A DNA stretch of 64,000 nucleotides from Marisa cornuarietis (lineage: Eukaryota; Mollusca; Gastropoda; Architaenioglossa; Ampullariidae). The translations under genes and the position numbers were made by a program. Positions 1 through 12,000 of this stretch are shown here, in pieces. Below the pieces are notes generated by a model, which saw only the letters and a list, made by a program, of their open reading frames with translations, was not told where the DNA came from and searched no databases. Location of the stretch: the NCBI GenBank assembly GCA_004794655.1, contig SMMW01000080.1, forward strand, positions 2,194,501 to 2,258,500. Direction: 5' to 3'. How positions within the stretch are numbered: the stretch's first letter is position 1; every line of letters starts with the position of its first letter.

Positions 1-758
1 ATCAGAAGTACACTCTAGCACGGATGTAGTATTGGGACCCCCCTAGACGAGTCCATTTGATTGTGTTTTGTTTGAAATGCTTTTGTAATTAATAAATCTT
101 TTCTTTATTGTTACATTGAAATCACACGTCGTTGAGTGTTGTGTTCGGGGAAGAGCAGGGATGGGGGCTCGTGAGCCAAGTTGAGTAATTGAATGACCGA
201 CGTGTGATTATCGTGTGTTTTCCCCTGCAGTTAATGTTGACGTGGGTGGCTAGTGTTGAGTAACTATAGTGCCCACGTGCCCATTCCCCGGGGCCAGTAT
301 TCACGTTCTGGTTGAGAGACCAGGGATACTGTCACAGTTAAGTCGAGTAGGCTATGTAGTGCACATTAGAATGATGTTATAAAAATCTTCAAGTCATATT
401 TTGTCATAATTTTCTTTGTTCATTTTATGCCATTTGTATCATCTCTATACTATTTTGTTTCTTATTTTTACATTCCTCAGGTTTAAGTAAAACACTGCAT
501 TACCAGTACAACTGGTTTAATATTTGCAAAACATACAAAATTACAAAATACAGGTGTACAAAATACAGGAGAAAAAATACCATAGGAAACATTTCCCAAT
601 TGCAAAACATATCAAAACCAGTTTGGCAAAGTTTGCGCTGCCAGAAGCAGAGTACCCGTGGCTGGCGATGGTGGTCGTAAAGTCGAATGGTTGTAAGTCG
701 CATATAGGTCGTAAGTTGAGCATTACCTATATATATATAAAGGTTTTGTTGTCTGCAG

Positions 759-3700
759 CTTCTCCTCCAAAATTCATCTCATTTGACCAGCTGATGGAAG
801 CTGCCAATGGTGTCAAGAACATGTCTCTAGCTCATGAAATAGCTGTCAACAATGACTTCCAGATAGAAAAACTTCAACCACAGGAGAACAGGTGAAAATC
901 AAGAAGACTATAGTTTTGTTTACAGATTAGAAATTTATGAATCACTATTTTTTATCAGCTTAATGTGTAAAAACTATAGTAATAATATTATAGGTCTGTA
1001 AAATCTGATGCTAAAGGCAAATTTGAATTCCTGAAATTCAAATTTGAAAGAAAGGAATCTTATGATTATGCATTTACATAGCAAATACGGATCACATGAT
1101 GGTCACATTACGTTAAAGCATCAGATTTTTTGTTACAGTTTTATGATTTATAAAATATAGAGATGGTAGGTACTTAAAAGTGCATTGCTAGTGTAGATCT
1201 GGGGTGATTCTTTTCCACTAAACAATTTATTTTTAGAAAGAGAGCATCAGGCCTACCTTATTTATGTTTTGTGTGAAATGTTAACTTTTTTTTTTAGACA
1301 TTGCTGTTGCCTACATGTTATTTGTCTAGCATTGAGAAAAAAGTACGTGACGTAATGCACAAAGCTTTCTGGGATGCCTTGGAAGACAAACTGAAAGGAG
1401 ATCCTCCAGACTATTCTCATGCACTAGTGCTAATTGAGGAAGTCAGAGAGGTTTGTTTTATTTTGGATTATTGAGGGCGAGGGCAAGGTTGTATATATGT
1501 GTGTGTGTGTGTGTGCATGTTTTAGTAAGAGAGAAACAGATAAAAAAAAATCATTAACCCATGCTGTCCTTACATTATAGCCTTTATCATTATCATAATC
1601 ATAACATCACCACCAAAAACAGCAGAACACTGTTACTGTAGTAGTTTGTAGATATGCTTGCAACCATATTCAGCAACAATGAAGGAATTTTTTTTTTAAG
1701 CAGATGTTGGTGTCACTTTTGCTGCCACAACATGTGCGACTCCGCGCTCAGCTGCTGGAGGTCCTGGACATGGACCTCATCCAGCAAAAGATGGAGAATG
1801 ATGCTTTTGACATTTTTTATTACGCAAACTATGTTGTTGACACCATGTCACGGTTGTGTGCTCCTGTGCGTGATGAAAGGGTGGCCAGACTTAGAGATAT
1901 CAAAGAGGTGGTTGCTCTCTTCAAGTGAGTGTATGAAGCAGGGATTATTATTGTGTGTGTGTGTGTTGATCAGCAAATATTTAACATAACTAAGGTTATG
2001 GGAAGTCCTTTAAAGAGCATTTTTCAACTTGAGTGATCAACAGGTGAATATATTACTATGGTTACTATGGGGTCTCTAACACCTCACTCCCCTACGACCT
2101 GAAAAGGTTATGGGATGACCTTTACCTTTTTTTTTTTTAGGTGAATATATGATGTGCTGTAGTTACATGAAAATATTCTTGGATATACTATGACATCTCT
2201 TTCCTCTTTCATATCTTGTCATTTTGTAGTGATGTTACAATATGTCACTTGTTACAAATTTTTGTGTCTCAATGTCTTACTTGCAAAAGCAGTTGGAACT
2301 TTGTTGATGTGAAGAAGAACAAAAGAGTCTTATAACCTTTTCTTTTTTTTTTCTTAACCATTGGACTTTACATTGCAGGGAGATCTTTGAAGTTCTGGAG
2401 TTAATGAAAATGGACATGGCAAACTTCACCATTCAGCAAATACGGCCTTATCTTCAGCAACAGTCAGTAGATTATGAGCGAAAGAAGTTCAATGAATTTC
2501 TTAAGACTCAAGAGGGTATGAATTGTGCTTACTTTTGTTGTGAATAACTGCACAAATAACAGTAATAATGATAATTATAGTAATCTTCATAATCATAATA
2601 CATAATAATATAATGTGTGCTCTCACAAAAATGCTCTGCATAGTGGTGAAGCTCAAGGCAAAAATATGAACAGCATGAAATTGAAAAATTCAAGGGAAAC
2701 ATAAAGAACAAAGCTTTCAGGATTGGTAGAGGTATTATATAGACCATTCATCAGCACTGCAATTGTAAGAGAAAGTGACAGAAGATGTGTTTCTAAATTT
2801 AAATCCCGGGAAAGACGGAATTCCAAATAGCAAAACTCATACAGGAAAATGTCTCCTAATGAAAAACAAGAGACCACCTCATTTAGTACAGCTGCAACAA
2901 TTTGAAAGAAAGGAAGAGGGATGCAGTGAAGGTAAAGTGTAGTTCAGTGGCGTAGGAAGATGCTCGGCTTTGTGGGGGCAAGCTCCATGCTAACAATGAA
3001 TAACGTTCACATTCTTGCCTTCCCAGCATCTTTTTTGGGGGGCGGCTGCCCCCCTTGCCCCCCCTGTTCCTACGCCACTGTAGTTATAGCTAGTTAGCGT
3101 CAAGCTGGTAACAAAGTGTAGTTAGCATCAAGCTGGTAACAAAGTGTAGTTGATGTCAACATGAACAAGCAACAAGGCAAGTGCATTTCCTGAAGAAGCA
3201 TGCAGTGTTCCAGTTATAGAGAACCATGTGAGCAGCGTTGTTTACAGCCCATTATAATAATTATTAAGACCAATTGTGCAGTTAGGAAAATATATATATA
3301 TTGTAAATGGACTGACGGTCGCTACTACACTTACACTGCCCTAGCGCCATAAATCAGTCCGTTCCTCTTTCTAGTCCCAGGCGAGAGGACGGAAGTTCCC
3401 AAGGAGAACTTTTTTTCTAAAGTTCTGGCTCTCGTTAGTCCGGTGCGTTGTCTCATATACTGCCTCGTGTTGTGTTCTTTTTTCCATCTACGGCACCCGC
3501 ACTCAGCCGACCTTGGAGTCCACAAAAGACCCTGCTTTACTCTAAACCAAAAGTGTGTTCTCTGCGGTGTATCTCTCAGCTCGTTGATCTTCATGTGTGT
3601 TCCGCTGTTGGACACAACTTCTTTCTCTCTACTGATTCTCATCCATCTCGTCCACACGACAAGGACACATCACGCTAGCATATGGACTAAGACACTTACA

Positions 3701-6700
3701 CAAATGAGTAAGTTCAAAGACATAGATTTATTTACATAATTTACACCTACAGCTGCTATAATTCCTATTCTAACTAACCTACCTAGCTAAATCCTAACAC
3801 CTAACTCCCTTCGGTGGGGGAAAAGAGGGGGCTGGGTGAAAAGAGTGCTTTTCAGCCTGGTCCAGTCGCCTTTCGGCAAACAGGTACCTCTCTTGTACTT
3901 AGAGTGGGATAGAGGGAAGGGGCTGGGGGACAAGAGTGCTTTTCAGCCTGGTCCAGTCGCCTTTCGGCAAACAGGTACCGCTCTTGTATTGACCAGTCAT
4001 CTTTCGACAGGTCCAGAGACCGACTTTTCTCTGGTATTTATACTGGAATTGCTGGGTGCTACGTCACCCGTTGTGCGGTCAGCCTGCCTTGCGATGCTCC
4101 GCTCGCGCGACCAAGCATGGGGTGGAAGGGGGTGCAGGGTAGAAGGGAGAAAGCACCGTCAGCGGTACAAGCTGCCTAGTGCTCCCGCTACAATATATGC
4201 ATGTATATACAATCTTTTTTACAAGCATATACAAATATTTTTAAAAAAATGAAAAGATTACTGAAGATACTATGATATGTTCAACTATAAAGAACATACA
4301 CAAATATTATATTTTTTACATACTTCTACCTGTTATTTAGAAGTGGAATCAAATGAAAACTGTTGCGGTTTTAAAAAAAACTACAGTTCTGTATCTAACA
4401 CTTGGCAGGAGCGAATGGGAAATAAAGAGCGTAATTTGAACAGTTACCTATATGCACTTGCCTTCTTCAGTATAGCTAACTGTGCTTTTGGCATGAGGAT
4501 CACTATATACAAACCTCCCTATCATCAGTTGTGATGAATTTTTTTTTTAATCCTGATGGTTAGGATGCATGTTGTAAGTTTTGGGGGAAAATGTTTTTTA
4601 GAGAGTGGCGCAGATGGTCTGGAGATCACGCGAATGTGGCTGAAGAGAAACTATGACAAGCTTCTTGCTGAAGAGGCTCACTGTGAAGAACAGGACTGTG
4701 CAGCATCACAAGCTTCTGCTACTGACATCATGCCATCAACTTCCTCGGGATCTAGGGGCTCCAAGGCAACACCTGCTGCGATTATGAATGAAGCATACAT
4801 GGAGACACTCAGCTGGGATGAGAACAATATCTATCCAGAGGTTTGAGAATTCATGCTGTAACTATAGGCTTTGTGAGCTTTGTTTTAAAAGGCAGCAAAT
4901 ATAAGGAATTGTTGAGTCCCCATAAGAGTAGAAAGAAAAATAGAGACTGTTATTGTGCAATTCTCCTGCGAGTTTTTCACATTGCTTTCCAGAAACAAGA
5001 TTGTGTTAAAATCATACCTGCATATTAATTACATCTATATTCAATCAGAGTTGCACACATCATTGCATGAAACTTGCTGAAATTTGTTTTGAAAGGGTTT
5101 TATTTTCCTACCACTGAAATAAAGTGTGTACATTTGCACAGGCATGCATTATGGGTTTTAACTAATGCTGCTTGTATAGCATATTTTGTATTTTGCATGT
5201 TGATATATTTTTTAAGCATTTCATGTGTACTTTGAGTTGTGGATAAGTTGCTTAGTTGAGTATCATCTTTATTTTCAGACTCTACTGATGGATAGAGGAC
5301 GCTTCTTTGAACTTGAAACAAAATGCTCTCTGCTGACAAACATTGCGGCTGTGCAGCTGGTGACCTACAGCACAGTGGGAGCCCCCATTGCTGGCATTCA
5401 GACATTGAAGCAGACATTGAAGTCTCATGTTCAGACTCTGCTAGAAGGAGAAAACATGTCAGAGCATTTATTAAAACTTTATACCTCCTTATTTCTTTGA
5501 AATATTAATCCTGATATTTTAACTCTCATAATCTTACTTTTTGCTGCACAACACATACTGCCATAGCTCTTACATCATGAGACTCAAAGCCTTTGTGTAA
5601 CTTTGTTGTGTTCTTCATGGTTGTAAAAGTACAGTTAAATTATGCTCACAGAGAAAGAAATGCATGTACACTTGTATGCATACAAACATATAAAACACTT
5701 TTTGGTTTGTAAATTGTACATGCACCTCACTTGTATCCCTACTCATGTATTATTGGATCTAAGCACACAACACTCACTAACCCATAGGTGTGCATTTGCA
5801 CTCATAGAGATGCTTGCACGCATACACCCTATAAGGTACCATAAACACGAGGCATTTACTCTCGTCTTTTACTAACAACACAAACACATATCTGGATTAC
5901 CTCTAGATTTGTGACTCATAATGAATGATGAGAGTTTAAACATAATTTGTAAATATTATATCCATGGATTTGCACTGCTTCCCTGGCTTGGATATTAGTT
6001 TTCTGAGAAGCATTTTGCACTATGAGTAGAAGAAAAACCAAAACTGTATTGTGTTATGGATAGGAGGATTAGCAGCTTCGCTTACTAATGGACTGACTAC
6101 TGGCTTATGTTTCATCATCCCATTCGTCCTTCTATAGACATTACATTTACATAATAATAATAATAAATGAAGATTTTTATAGTGCATATTCTCACTCATA
6201 GAACTCGAGGGACAGAAGAATAAACGACAGTGCTGACGACAAACAGAAAACAAAGATAGGAAACACAAAAAGGCACCAAGTAATAGGAACAGAGAATATG
6301 CTGAGTGCATCCACGTACATGTTCTAATTAGTCTGCTTTTGATTTTGTCTTTTAGGGGAAGGGTTTATTAATTCTGTTGATATATTTCTGTACCATTATT
6401 TGTGGACATGTTTTAGTCCATTTCAGTTTGTCTGTTGTGTGAATTTGTGTTTTTGCATTGTTTTGTAAAGTGCATTGAGCTTTCTGTAAAGCAGGAAAAT
6501 TTGCTATATAAATTTCCTTTATTATTATTATTACATACACCATTCCTAAAACAAGAGTTTGCTGACGTCTTTCCATATTTGTTTCTCAACACACACACGC
6601 ACACACCACTAATGTGCAAGTTGTACAAATGTGTATCATGCAGAGACCTGAAGGAGGTACTGGCGAACGTTGCAGAGCAGGTGAAAAAGGATGTAAATGA

Positions 6701-8023
6701 GTGCCTTGTTGAGCATGGCTTCTCTCAACTGGATGACAAGAAATCCAAATTGCTGACTGGACAGATCTGTGATCTTGCATCATCTGGTAATGCAGTGACA
6801 AATCTCATGAGTAAGTGATTAGAACTCTCTTGAGTTGACTGTATTCTCTTACCTGATCTCTACTGAGCAGTGGTCATTCTCTCATCATGGATCTTCTAAT
6901 TATATCTTAACTCAGTGTGGACTGGTCTTTGAGCAGTATGTAACCATTTCTTGTGAAAAAAGTTATTAAATGATTAATGGTCATAATTTAAAAAAAACTG
7001 TGGTAAGATAATACTTTAACTATTTGTACCGGAGAGATGTTCAGTGGCAGCTCGATAACAAAAAAAGGGGGAAATAAGTACTTAGTTAATGAAAGTATTT
7101 GAATATTAGGATTTACTTCCCATTGATCAAACAAAACTCCACACTCTCAGAGTACGGTTATACTGTATCGGCTTTTTATTAACAGGATAGTAAAGTGAAC
7201 AGGACCTCATGCTAAGCAAGTATTAAATATTGGGCATCTAAATGATACATATGACACACTCAGTCGTCATAAGATGATCAATACATTTTTACCACAACAG
7301 TATACACAGTTCTACTGAAACCACAGACAATGAAGGTCCATGCTGAAACATTAAAGTTGTTGATTTAATGCAGATTATTCATATGAGGGTATAAAAATAA
7401 ATTTCGTTTATTATTTGCATGTGACCACCATTATCAATAATAATGAACATTTATATAGCACTTTCAATAATATGCTCAAAGTACTTAACAGAAATGATAC
7501 ATTAAACAGAATAACCAACAGCCATGCATATAACAGACGCCTACTTCTACAACAGACATACCTACTCATACACCATGTAAATAGACACGTTATGCACGCT
7601 CAAAACATGACATAAAAATGACTTCTGTTTCAACGACTTGTAGATGGTCTCATTCTCTACATCTGGACATAAGCTTGCAGAGTGCTATCCATCTACATCT
7701 GCATCTATGTTATGCTATATGTCATCTACCAATAAACATTTTGGGTCATTTTGCTGTGATGTATGTGTTGAGATTCTAGGCTTGTCCTCTTTTTCTTCTG
7801 TTTAGAGCGTCGAATGATGAACTTCATAAAGGATTCAATATCCACCCGACGTGTTGACCCCCTCAAGCTTCCTCCTGGCTTTTCTGCAGTGGAGACAGAG
7901 CTGTCTCAGGTACTCGGGCAGTTTATGCGGCTCATCTCTCACAACCGGTCTGTGTTTGGCCCACATTACTCAGCTGTTATTTCTCAGCTCCTGGAGCGGC
8001 AGCGGGACCTGTCTCCTCACTGA
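759..8023 (+). CDS. TCP11L1: TCP11-like protein (TCP11L1 type), eight 3' coding exons; 5' end missing
   Basis: Predicted exons: 759-891, 1330-1450, 1704-1924, 2379-2515, 4602-4840, 5279-5457, 6644-6810 and 7806-8023 (TGA stop). All have AG acceptors and GT donors and phases match across every junction, giving 470 residues. Vertebrate TCP11L1 is about 509 aa, so only a short N-terminus is missing; the first exon here enters in phase 1, so coding sequence must lie upstream. Family hallmarks are visible in order: [62 protein letters not shown] and YERKKF. The TCP11 family is helical and related to yeast Sok1; mammalian TCP11 is linked to sperm function and cAMP signalling, while the role of TCP11L1 is poorly known. 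The donor after 5457 (AT|GTCAGA) is weak, so that exon's 3' end is the least certain boundary. The family call is firm; exact orthology is inferred. Confidence 0.93.
996..1138. mobile_element. Possible small inverted-repeat element in a TCP11L1 intron
   Basis: The left arm CTGTAAAATCTGATGCT (996-1012) is mirrored on the other strand at 1118-1138, where it is interrupted by a few extra A/T bases. A second, nearly central palindrome built on CAAATTTGAATT lies at about 1019-1047. The arrangement looks like a MITE or a folded RNA element, but I see no target-site duplication. Confidence 0.3.
2945..3080. mobile_element. 136-bp MITE with terminal inverted repeats and 5-bp target duplication
   Basis: It begins CAGTGGCGTAGGAA and ends with the exact reverse complement TTCCTACGCCACTG. 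The flanks carry a matching direct repeat TAGTT at 2940-2944 and 3081-3085. The interior is G/C-rich with homopolymer runs and has no coding capacity. Termini starting CAGTGGCGTA are common on non-autonomous hAT-like elements, but a 5-bp rather than 8-bp duplication leaves the superfamily open. It sits in the intron between TCP11L1 exons 2379-2515 and 4602-4840. Confidence 0.75.
3086..3152. repeat. Two-copy tandem repeat of about 32 bp
   Basis: The segment built on CAAGCTGGTAACAAAGTG is present twice head to tail, directly after the MITE at 2945-3080. The unit ends in GTAGTT, which resembles the MITE target site. Confidence 0.7.
3302..4192 (-). mobile_element. Probable solo LTR of an LTR retrotransposon (minus orientation)
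   Basis: The 891-bp block starts TGTAAATGG and ends CGCTACA, giving TG...CA termini, and is flanked on both sides by ATATAT (3296-3301 and 4193-4198). Because the surroundings are AT-rich, the target duplication is suggestive only. Read on the minus strand, a TATAAATA box lies near 4040 and an AATAAA signal near 3727, the order expected of U3-R in an LTR. Two 91-bp-spaced copies of a segment around AAGAGTGCTTTTCAGCC (from 3841 and 3932) lie upstream of the TATA box, like U3 enhancer repeats. No internal gag or pol is present. It could instead be another repeat class. Confidence 0.5.
6151..6305 (-). mobile_element. 5'-truncated antisense LINE 3' end with ATT tail
   Basis: The reverse complement of this block matches the 3' UTR of the LINE at 14004-14886: the stretch around TCTGTTCCT-TTACTT, the phrase TATGAGTG-GAATATGC, and the terminal run of ATT units. 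It lies in a TCP11L1 intron and has no reading frame. Confidence 0.65.
6445..6533 (+). mobile_element. LINE/SINE-like 3' tail ending in ATT repeats
   Basis: The motif AAAGTGCATTGAGC, then GCTATATAAATTTC and a TTATTATTATTATT tail, is the usual 3' terminus of ATT-tailed non-LTR elements. No coding part remains. Confidence 0.4.
7434..7492 (-). mobile_element. Antisense non-LTR element tail
   Basis: It opens with AATAATAATGAAC and continues with TATATAGCACTTTC and GCTCAAAGTACTT. This is the reverse complement of the common tail that reads AAAGYGCTTTGAGC, then TATATAA and ATT repeats. Confidence 0.35.
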
Positions 8024-11000
8024 GCGTCATGTGCCAGAGACCCTTTCTGAGAATGTTGGCATGTTGCCAAGTGATGGCTTGCTTTGGATTGTAGCATAAA
8101 GGTTGTTGTGGCTTTTGTGTGACAAGATACCCTGTGTAAGGTAGTCTGTGTCCTCCTTGCTGCAGTAATGTTGGTTGTGAACTAAGGGCATAAATACTTT
8201 GACATGCAGGAATGACTATCACCATGTCATTAGAAAGACAGTATAGCTAACACTTGAATAGTGACATAACTTGTGACATGAGGCAGCACAAAGAGTGGGA
8301 GAGAGATACAGGCACTATTTTCTGGTTGAATCTGGTCCAGTCATCAAGTAGAGATTTAAAGGGGAGATTTAATGATCCAGTTTTGAACTTGCCTGAACTT
8401 CAAGTAATTATCACTATTAGGATATCACAATGGTTTAAAGTTAAAAAAGCTGGCTCATAGCATTTGGAGACATCATGAAAATGTCAGAACATGGACATCA
8501 GTCATGACCCTGTTGATTGTGGGTTACATCTACAGAGGACAATACTTGTTCCAGAACAATAATGCTTGCCTATGGCCCATGCTGGGCTCAAGTCATGCTG
8601 TCTGTTAAGAGTTGCAAATGTGTGATTTACTTTATTGTTGGAAAGTTAATTATGTACAGCTGTAAGCTCTTTAATGTTATTTTGCTGAGACTGCTGAGGA
8701 ATCTACTGCAGACATACACAATTATGTACATATGTAAAGCATGCATATGTGCCTATGCTTCATCTACCCACCCACCAACATACACATGCACAGCCACACA
8801 CTCATGTGCACATTCACGTTTGATGAATATATATATGTATATATTTTTCCCTGTATACATAGATGCATGCTTACATTTAAAAGGATTTTTATCTTAGTCA
8901 GTTTAAAGATAACTGTTATGATGATTAGTGCAACTTTCCTGTTTTCTTTGATGTTTAAATGGCATGTTACAGGCCACCTGTACGTCTGCATTTTATGTCA
9001 TGTCAAAACTGGCTGCTAGGATTAGGCACTTCATAAACATCAAAATTATTTCTGTAGAGATTTTTGTGTGAAATCGTAATCTACAGCATCAATCCTTACA
9101 ACTGAAAGTTGCAGTTTTGACTGTAGGCTTCACCACCACCCTGTTAGCATTATAACTCAGAACATTGTAAAAGAAAATAAGACTAAATAACATGACATCT
9201 GGAGAGATCTTCATTAGATTTTTATATAAAGATATTGTTGATAATTTCATAAATTAATTTATATTGAGACAATATGAAATTTTACTATTTAGTAACATTG
9301 CCATGCATGTATATTCTGTATGAGAATATGCCTTCCATGAAGTACTAAAAATATTATTTTGTTAGCGTTTGCTTAAAAATTAAGATAAGGGTAAGCATTT
9401 AATTTAGAAGATTGTATGTATGTGTGTATTACTTGAAAAGTGAAGCTGGTGACAACTAGAATTATTTATCTCATAAGGCAAAACCTTAAACATTGAAAGC
9501 AGAAGGAAACACTAAAGATGGTAAGGACAAAGGATTGCCACCTTTTTTTGATGATGCACTCCAATCAGTGTCCAATGGATAATACATTAGGCGTATTTCT
9601 GAAGAGATTACGGGGACAAATTTTCTCTTACGGTTTGTGGTTGTCCTGAAAATCTCAAATTCCTTGAGCAAGACTAAAAACCACTGGGTGTTGTCTATTC
9701 AGATGGTGCATTTTGTGTTTTCTGAAAAGGTTGGTGATTATAATCCATTTATCCATAGCAAGTGCTTCTGCTTTAATGTGCTGGTCGCTGTTGCTGCAAC
9801 AGCTGCCATAATCATACAGTAAATACTCCAGGTTCACTGTTTTAACCTCATCAGTGTGTGAAAGTCACTTCAAATTGAAGTAAACATCTTTCTGATACCA
9901 CTGAAAATTACTTTCTTTTTCTATCAGATATGTTGTTACACATGGTAAGAATTAAATTTTTGTGAAACTTCATTTCAAAATGGTTTTATTGTGTTTCAGC
10001 CCATTTCTCTTCCCTTTATCATCAGACAAAACCAAGACTATTCTTTCTGCCATCATTTGGTGTTAGTTAAGCAGTTATTTGAAGAATGAGTTCATCTTGC
10101 AACTGAATTATGAAAGAATAATTGTAATTGCATTTTATCTCTAAGAAAAAAGCAAAAATTATTGTCAAATATAGCTAGTCAGTTTTACAAAAAGTAAATT
10201 TACAGAACAGGCATTTTTTATTATAAGTAATTTTAAAATCATTTTGGTCTGTTTCCAAAATTACATTTATTTCATGAGATGTAAAGTAATTTGAAAATGA
10301 AAGCTTTTTTCGGTGGTCTTTGTATCTTTATCACCTGTTATCACAAATTATATAAAGATAATTCAAATGAAGGATCATGTGTATATGTTACATCAGTAAT
10401 TTCAACCTTATTTCAAAGTTTGATTTTTTTAAGAGAAATATTTTTCTTTAACAAATGTATACACCTTATTTTATTTTACTCTTATTAATATTTACAGTAG
10501 TTATAGTAACATTCTTTCTTCACAAGTAAACTGTATTGTAGCCGAGATAGAAATATACAAGTAAATTTGAAACCTTGTTTTAAAAATGTTAAAACTTTGT
10601 GGCATTTTCTAAGTTAATCTCAAGAAACGTTCAGATGGATATTCATATTAAGGCATTATATTTTCATCCATGATTTCAACATTTAACTTTTTAAAAATAG
10701 TCATACTAAGATTCTATTTTGCTTTTGTGTTGCTTAGAGAATGCAATAAAATGTGCATGGCTGTTGACAGACTGGGGTTCAGGTGCACAGGAATTATTGC
10801 TTCTGTAGCATTTAATTTTGGCAAAGCTCCATAGCTTGGCATTAACTGACGTGAGTTTGACAGAAGTTGCCGCATTTGGTCCTGTAACTAAGAGTCTTCC
10901 TACCCATCCGAAGCTACGGATACCTCAAGAAAAGTAGAAAAAGGCATGCAAAGGTTGCTTTCACAGACCTAAACAAAGATATAGTGCACCACAATTACCC

Positions 11001-12000
11001 CTGTGTTTGGTAACTATTTTTGTACCTAACATTTAATCCATTCAAAAGATTAATTTTTAAAAGTGTTTGAAGAGTACTTCTGACACTGCTATAACCAAAA
11101 CAACATTACACAAGGCATTTTGTTGGCATTACTGACTTTCAAATGAACATCAGTCAGGAATTGTTTAGAGTCATATTCTTCACTGTCTATTAAAGATATT
11201 TTCCAATAATTGTAAGTATCTGCTTAAAAGATTGTTTTTCAAATTGTATTGCATCATCCAAGGAAGAGAAGAGCTAGTAATAATCTCTTTCACCACTTTT
11301 ATTGCAAAAATAAAAACAAATAAAATGCACTTGTTTGTGTTATAGTTCAAGGATGTTCATCAGGTTGTTTTGTGATCAGCTTCTAATAGTTTTCCCAATA
11401 ATACTTATGCTTATTATATTAATACTTGATTTAGCTGTGTTTCCAAATTTATTTCTAAACAATAGTAATAACTGTTATGTAATATGTCCCCTTTAGCAGT
11501 GAGCTATGTCTACATTGAATACAGTCTCACGTCTAAAGTCTCTGCTTAGCTTTTATCACTTCTCACTGTGCTGTAACTTCTGATGCTGACAGTTGTTGAG
11601 CACCAAGCAACCAGTTATACTCCATCCCTCCTCTCTCTCTCAGCACACACACAACACATGCACACACATTTGCAGGTATACCACACAACAAGCTAGCTGG
11701 TGTCATGTAACAGAGAAGGCAAAAGTGATACATCTAGAAATGTTGTTTGTTGGTGCTTTTGAAACATTGCAACTCGCTTTTAACGGTGGGTAGTCAATAT
11801 AAAAAAGCCCATTGCACAATATGCTTTTTATATTTATGATATTCTACTGTCATAACTCAAGTGTTTATTTTAATGCGACCACATACATTGCTTTCATTTT
11901 GCTATTATCCCCTCTCACCTTGCTTTGGGCCTGTTGGCCATACATCATCACTGAATCTTCTCTCTCAATCTATCTTGTAAATAAATGTTATTGACATTCT
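8024..12000. other. 3' flank of TCP11L1, probably including its 3' UTR; AT-rich, no gene seen
   Basis: Every frame is closed within short distances and no protein family is recognisable. The 3' UTR must start at 8024 but its end is unknown. A plausible downstream AATAAA is at 10745-10750. There are short CA and AT runs only, at about 8765-8850 and 11640-11665. Confidence 0.5.
10745..10750 (+). terminator. Candidate poly(A) signal for TCP11L1
   Basis: An AATAAA hexamer lies 2.7 kb after the stop codon. It is a weak call, since chance hexamers are expected in DNA this AT-rich. Confidence 0.2.

Noticed and set aside
1..120. Possible LTR end with AATAAA and a terminal TTACA
   Set aside because: It is cut by the window edge, with no second LTR, primer site or target duplication to support it.
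524..758. Open frame upstream of the first TCP11L1 exon
   Set aside because: It runs on from the exon at 759-891 through a good acceptor and has a low-complexity Lys/Ile-rich sequence unlike the TCP11L1 N-terminus; it is most likely intron.
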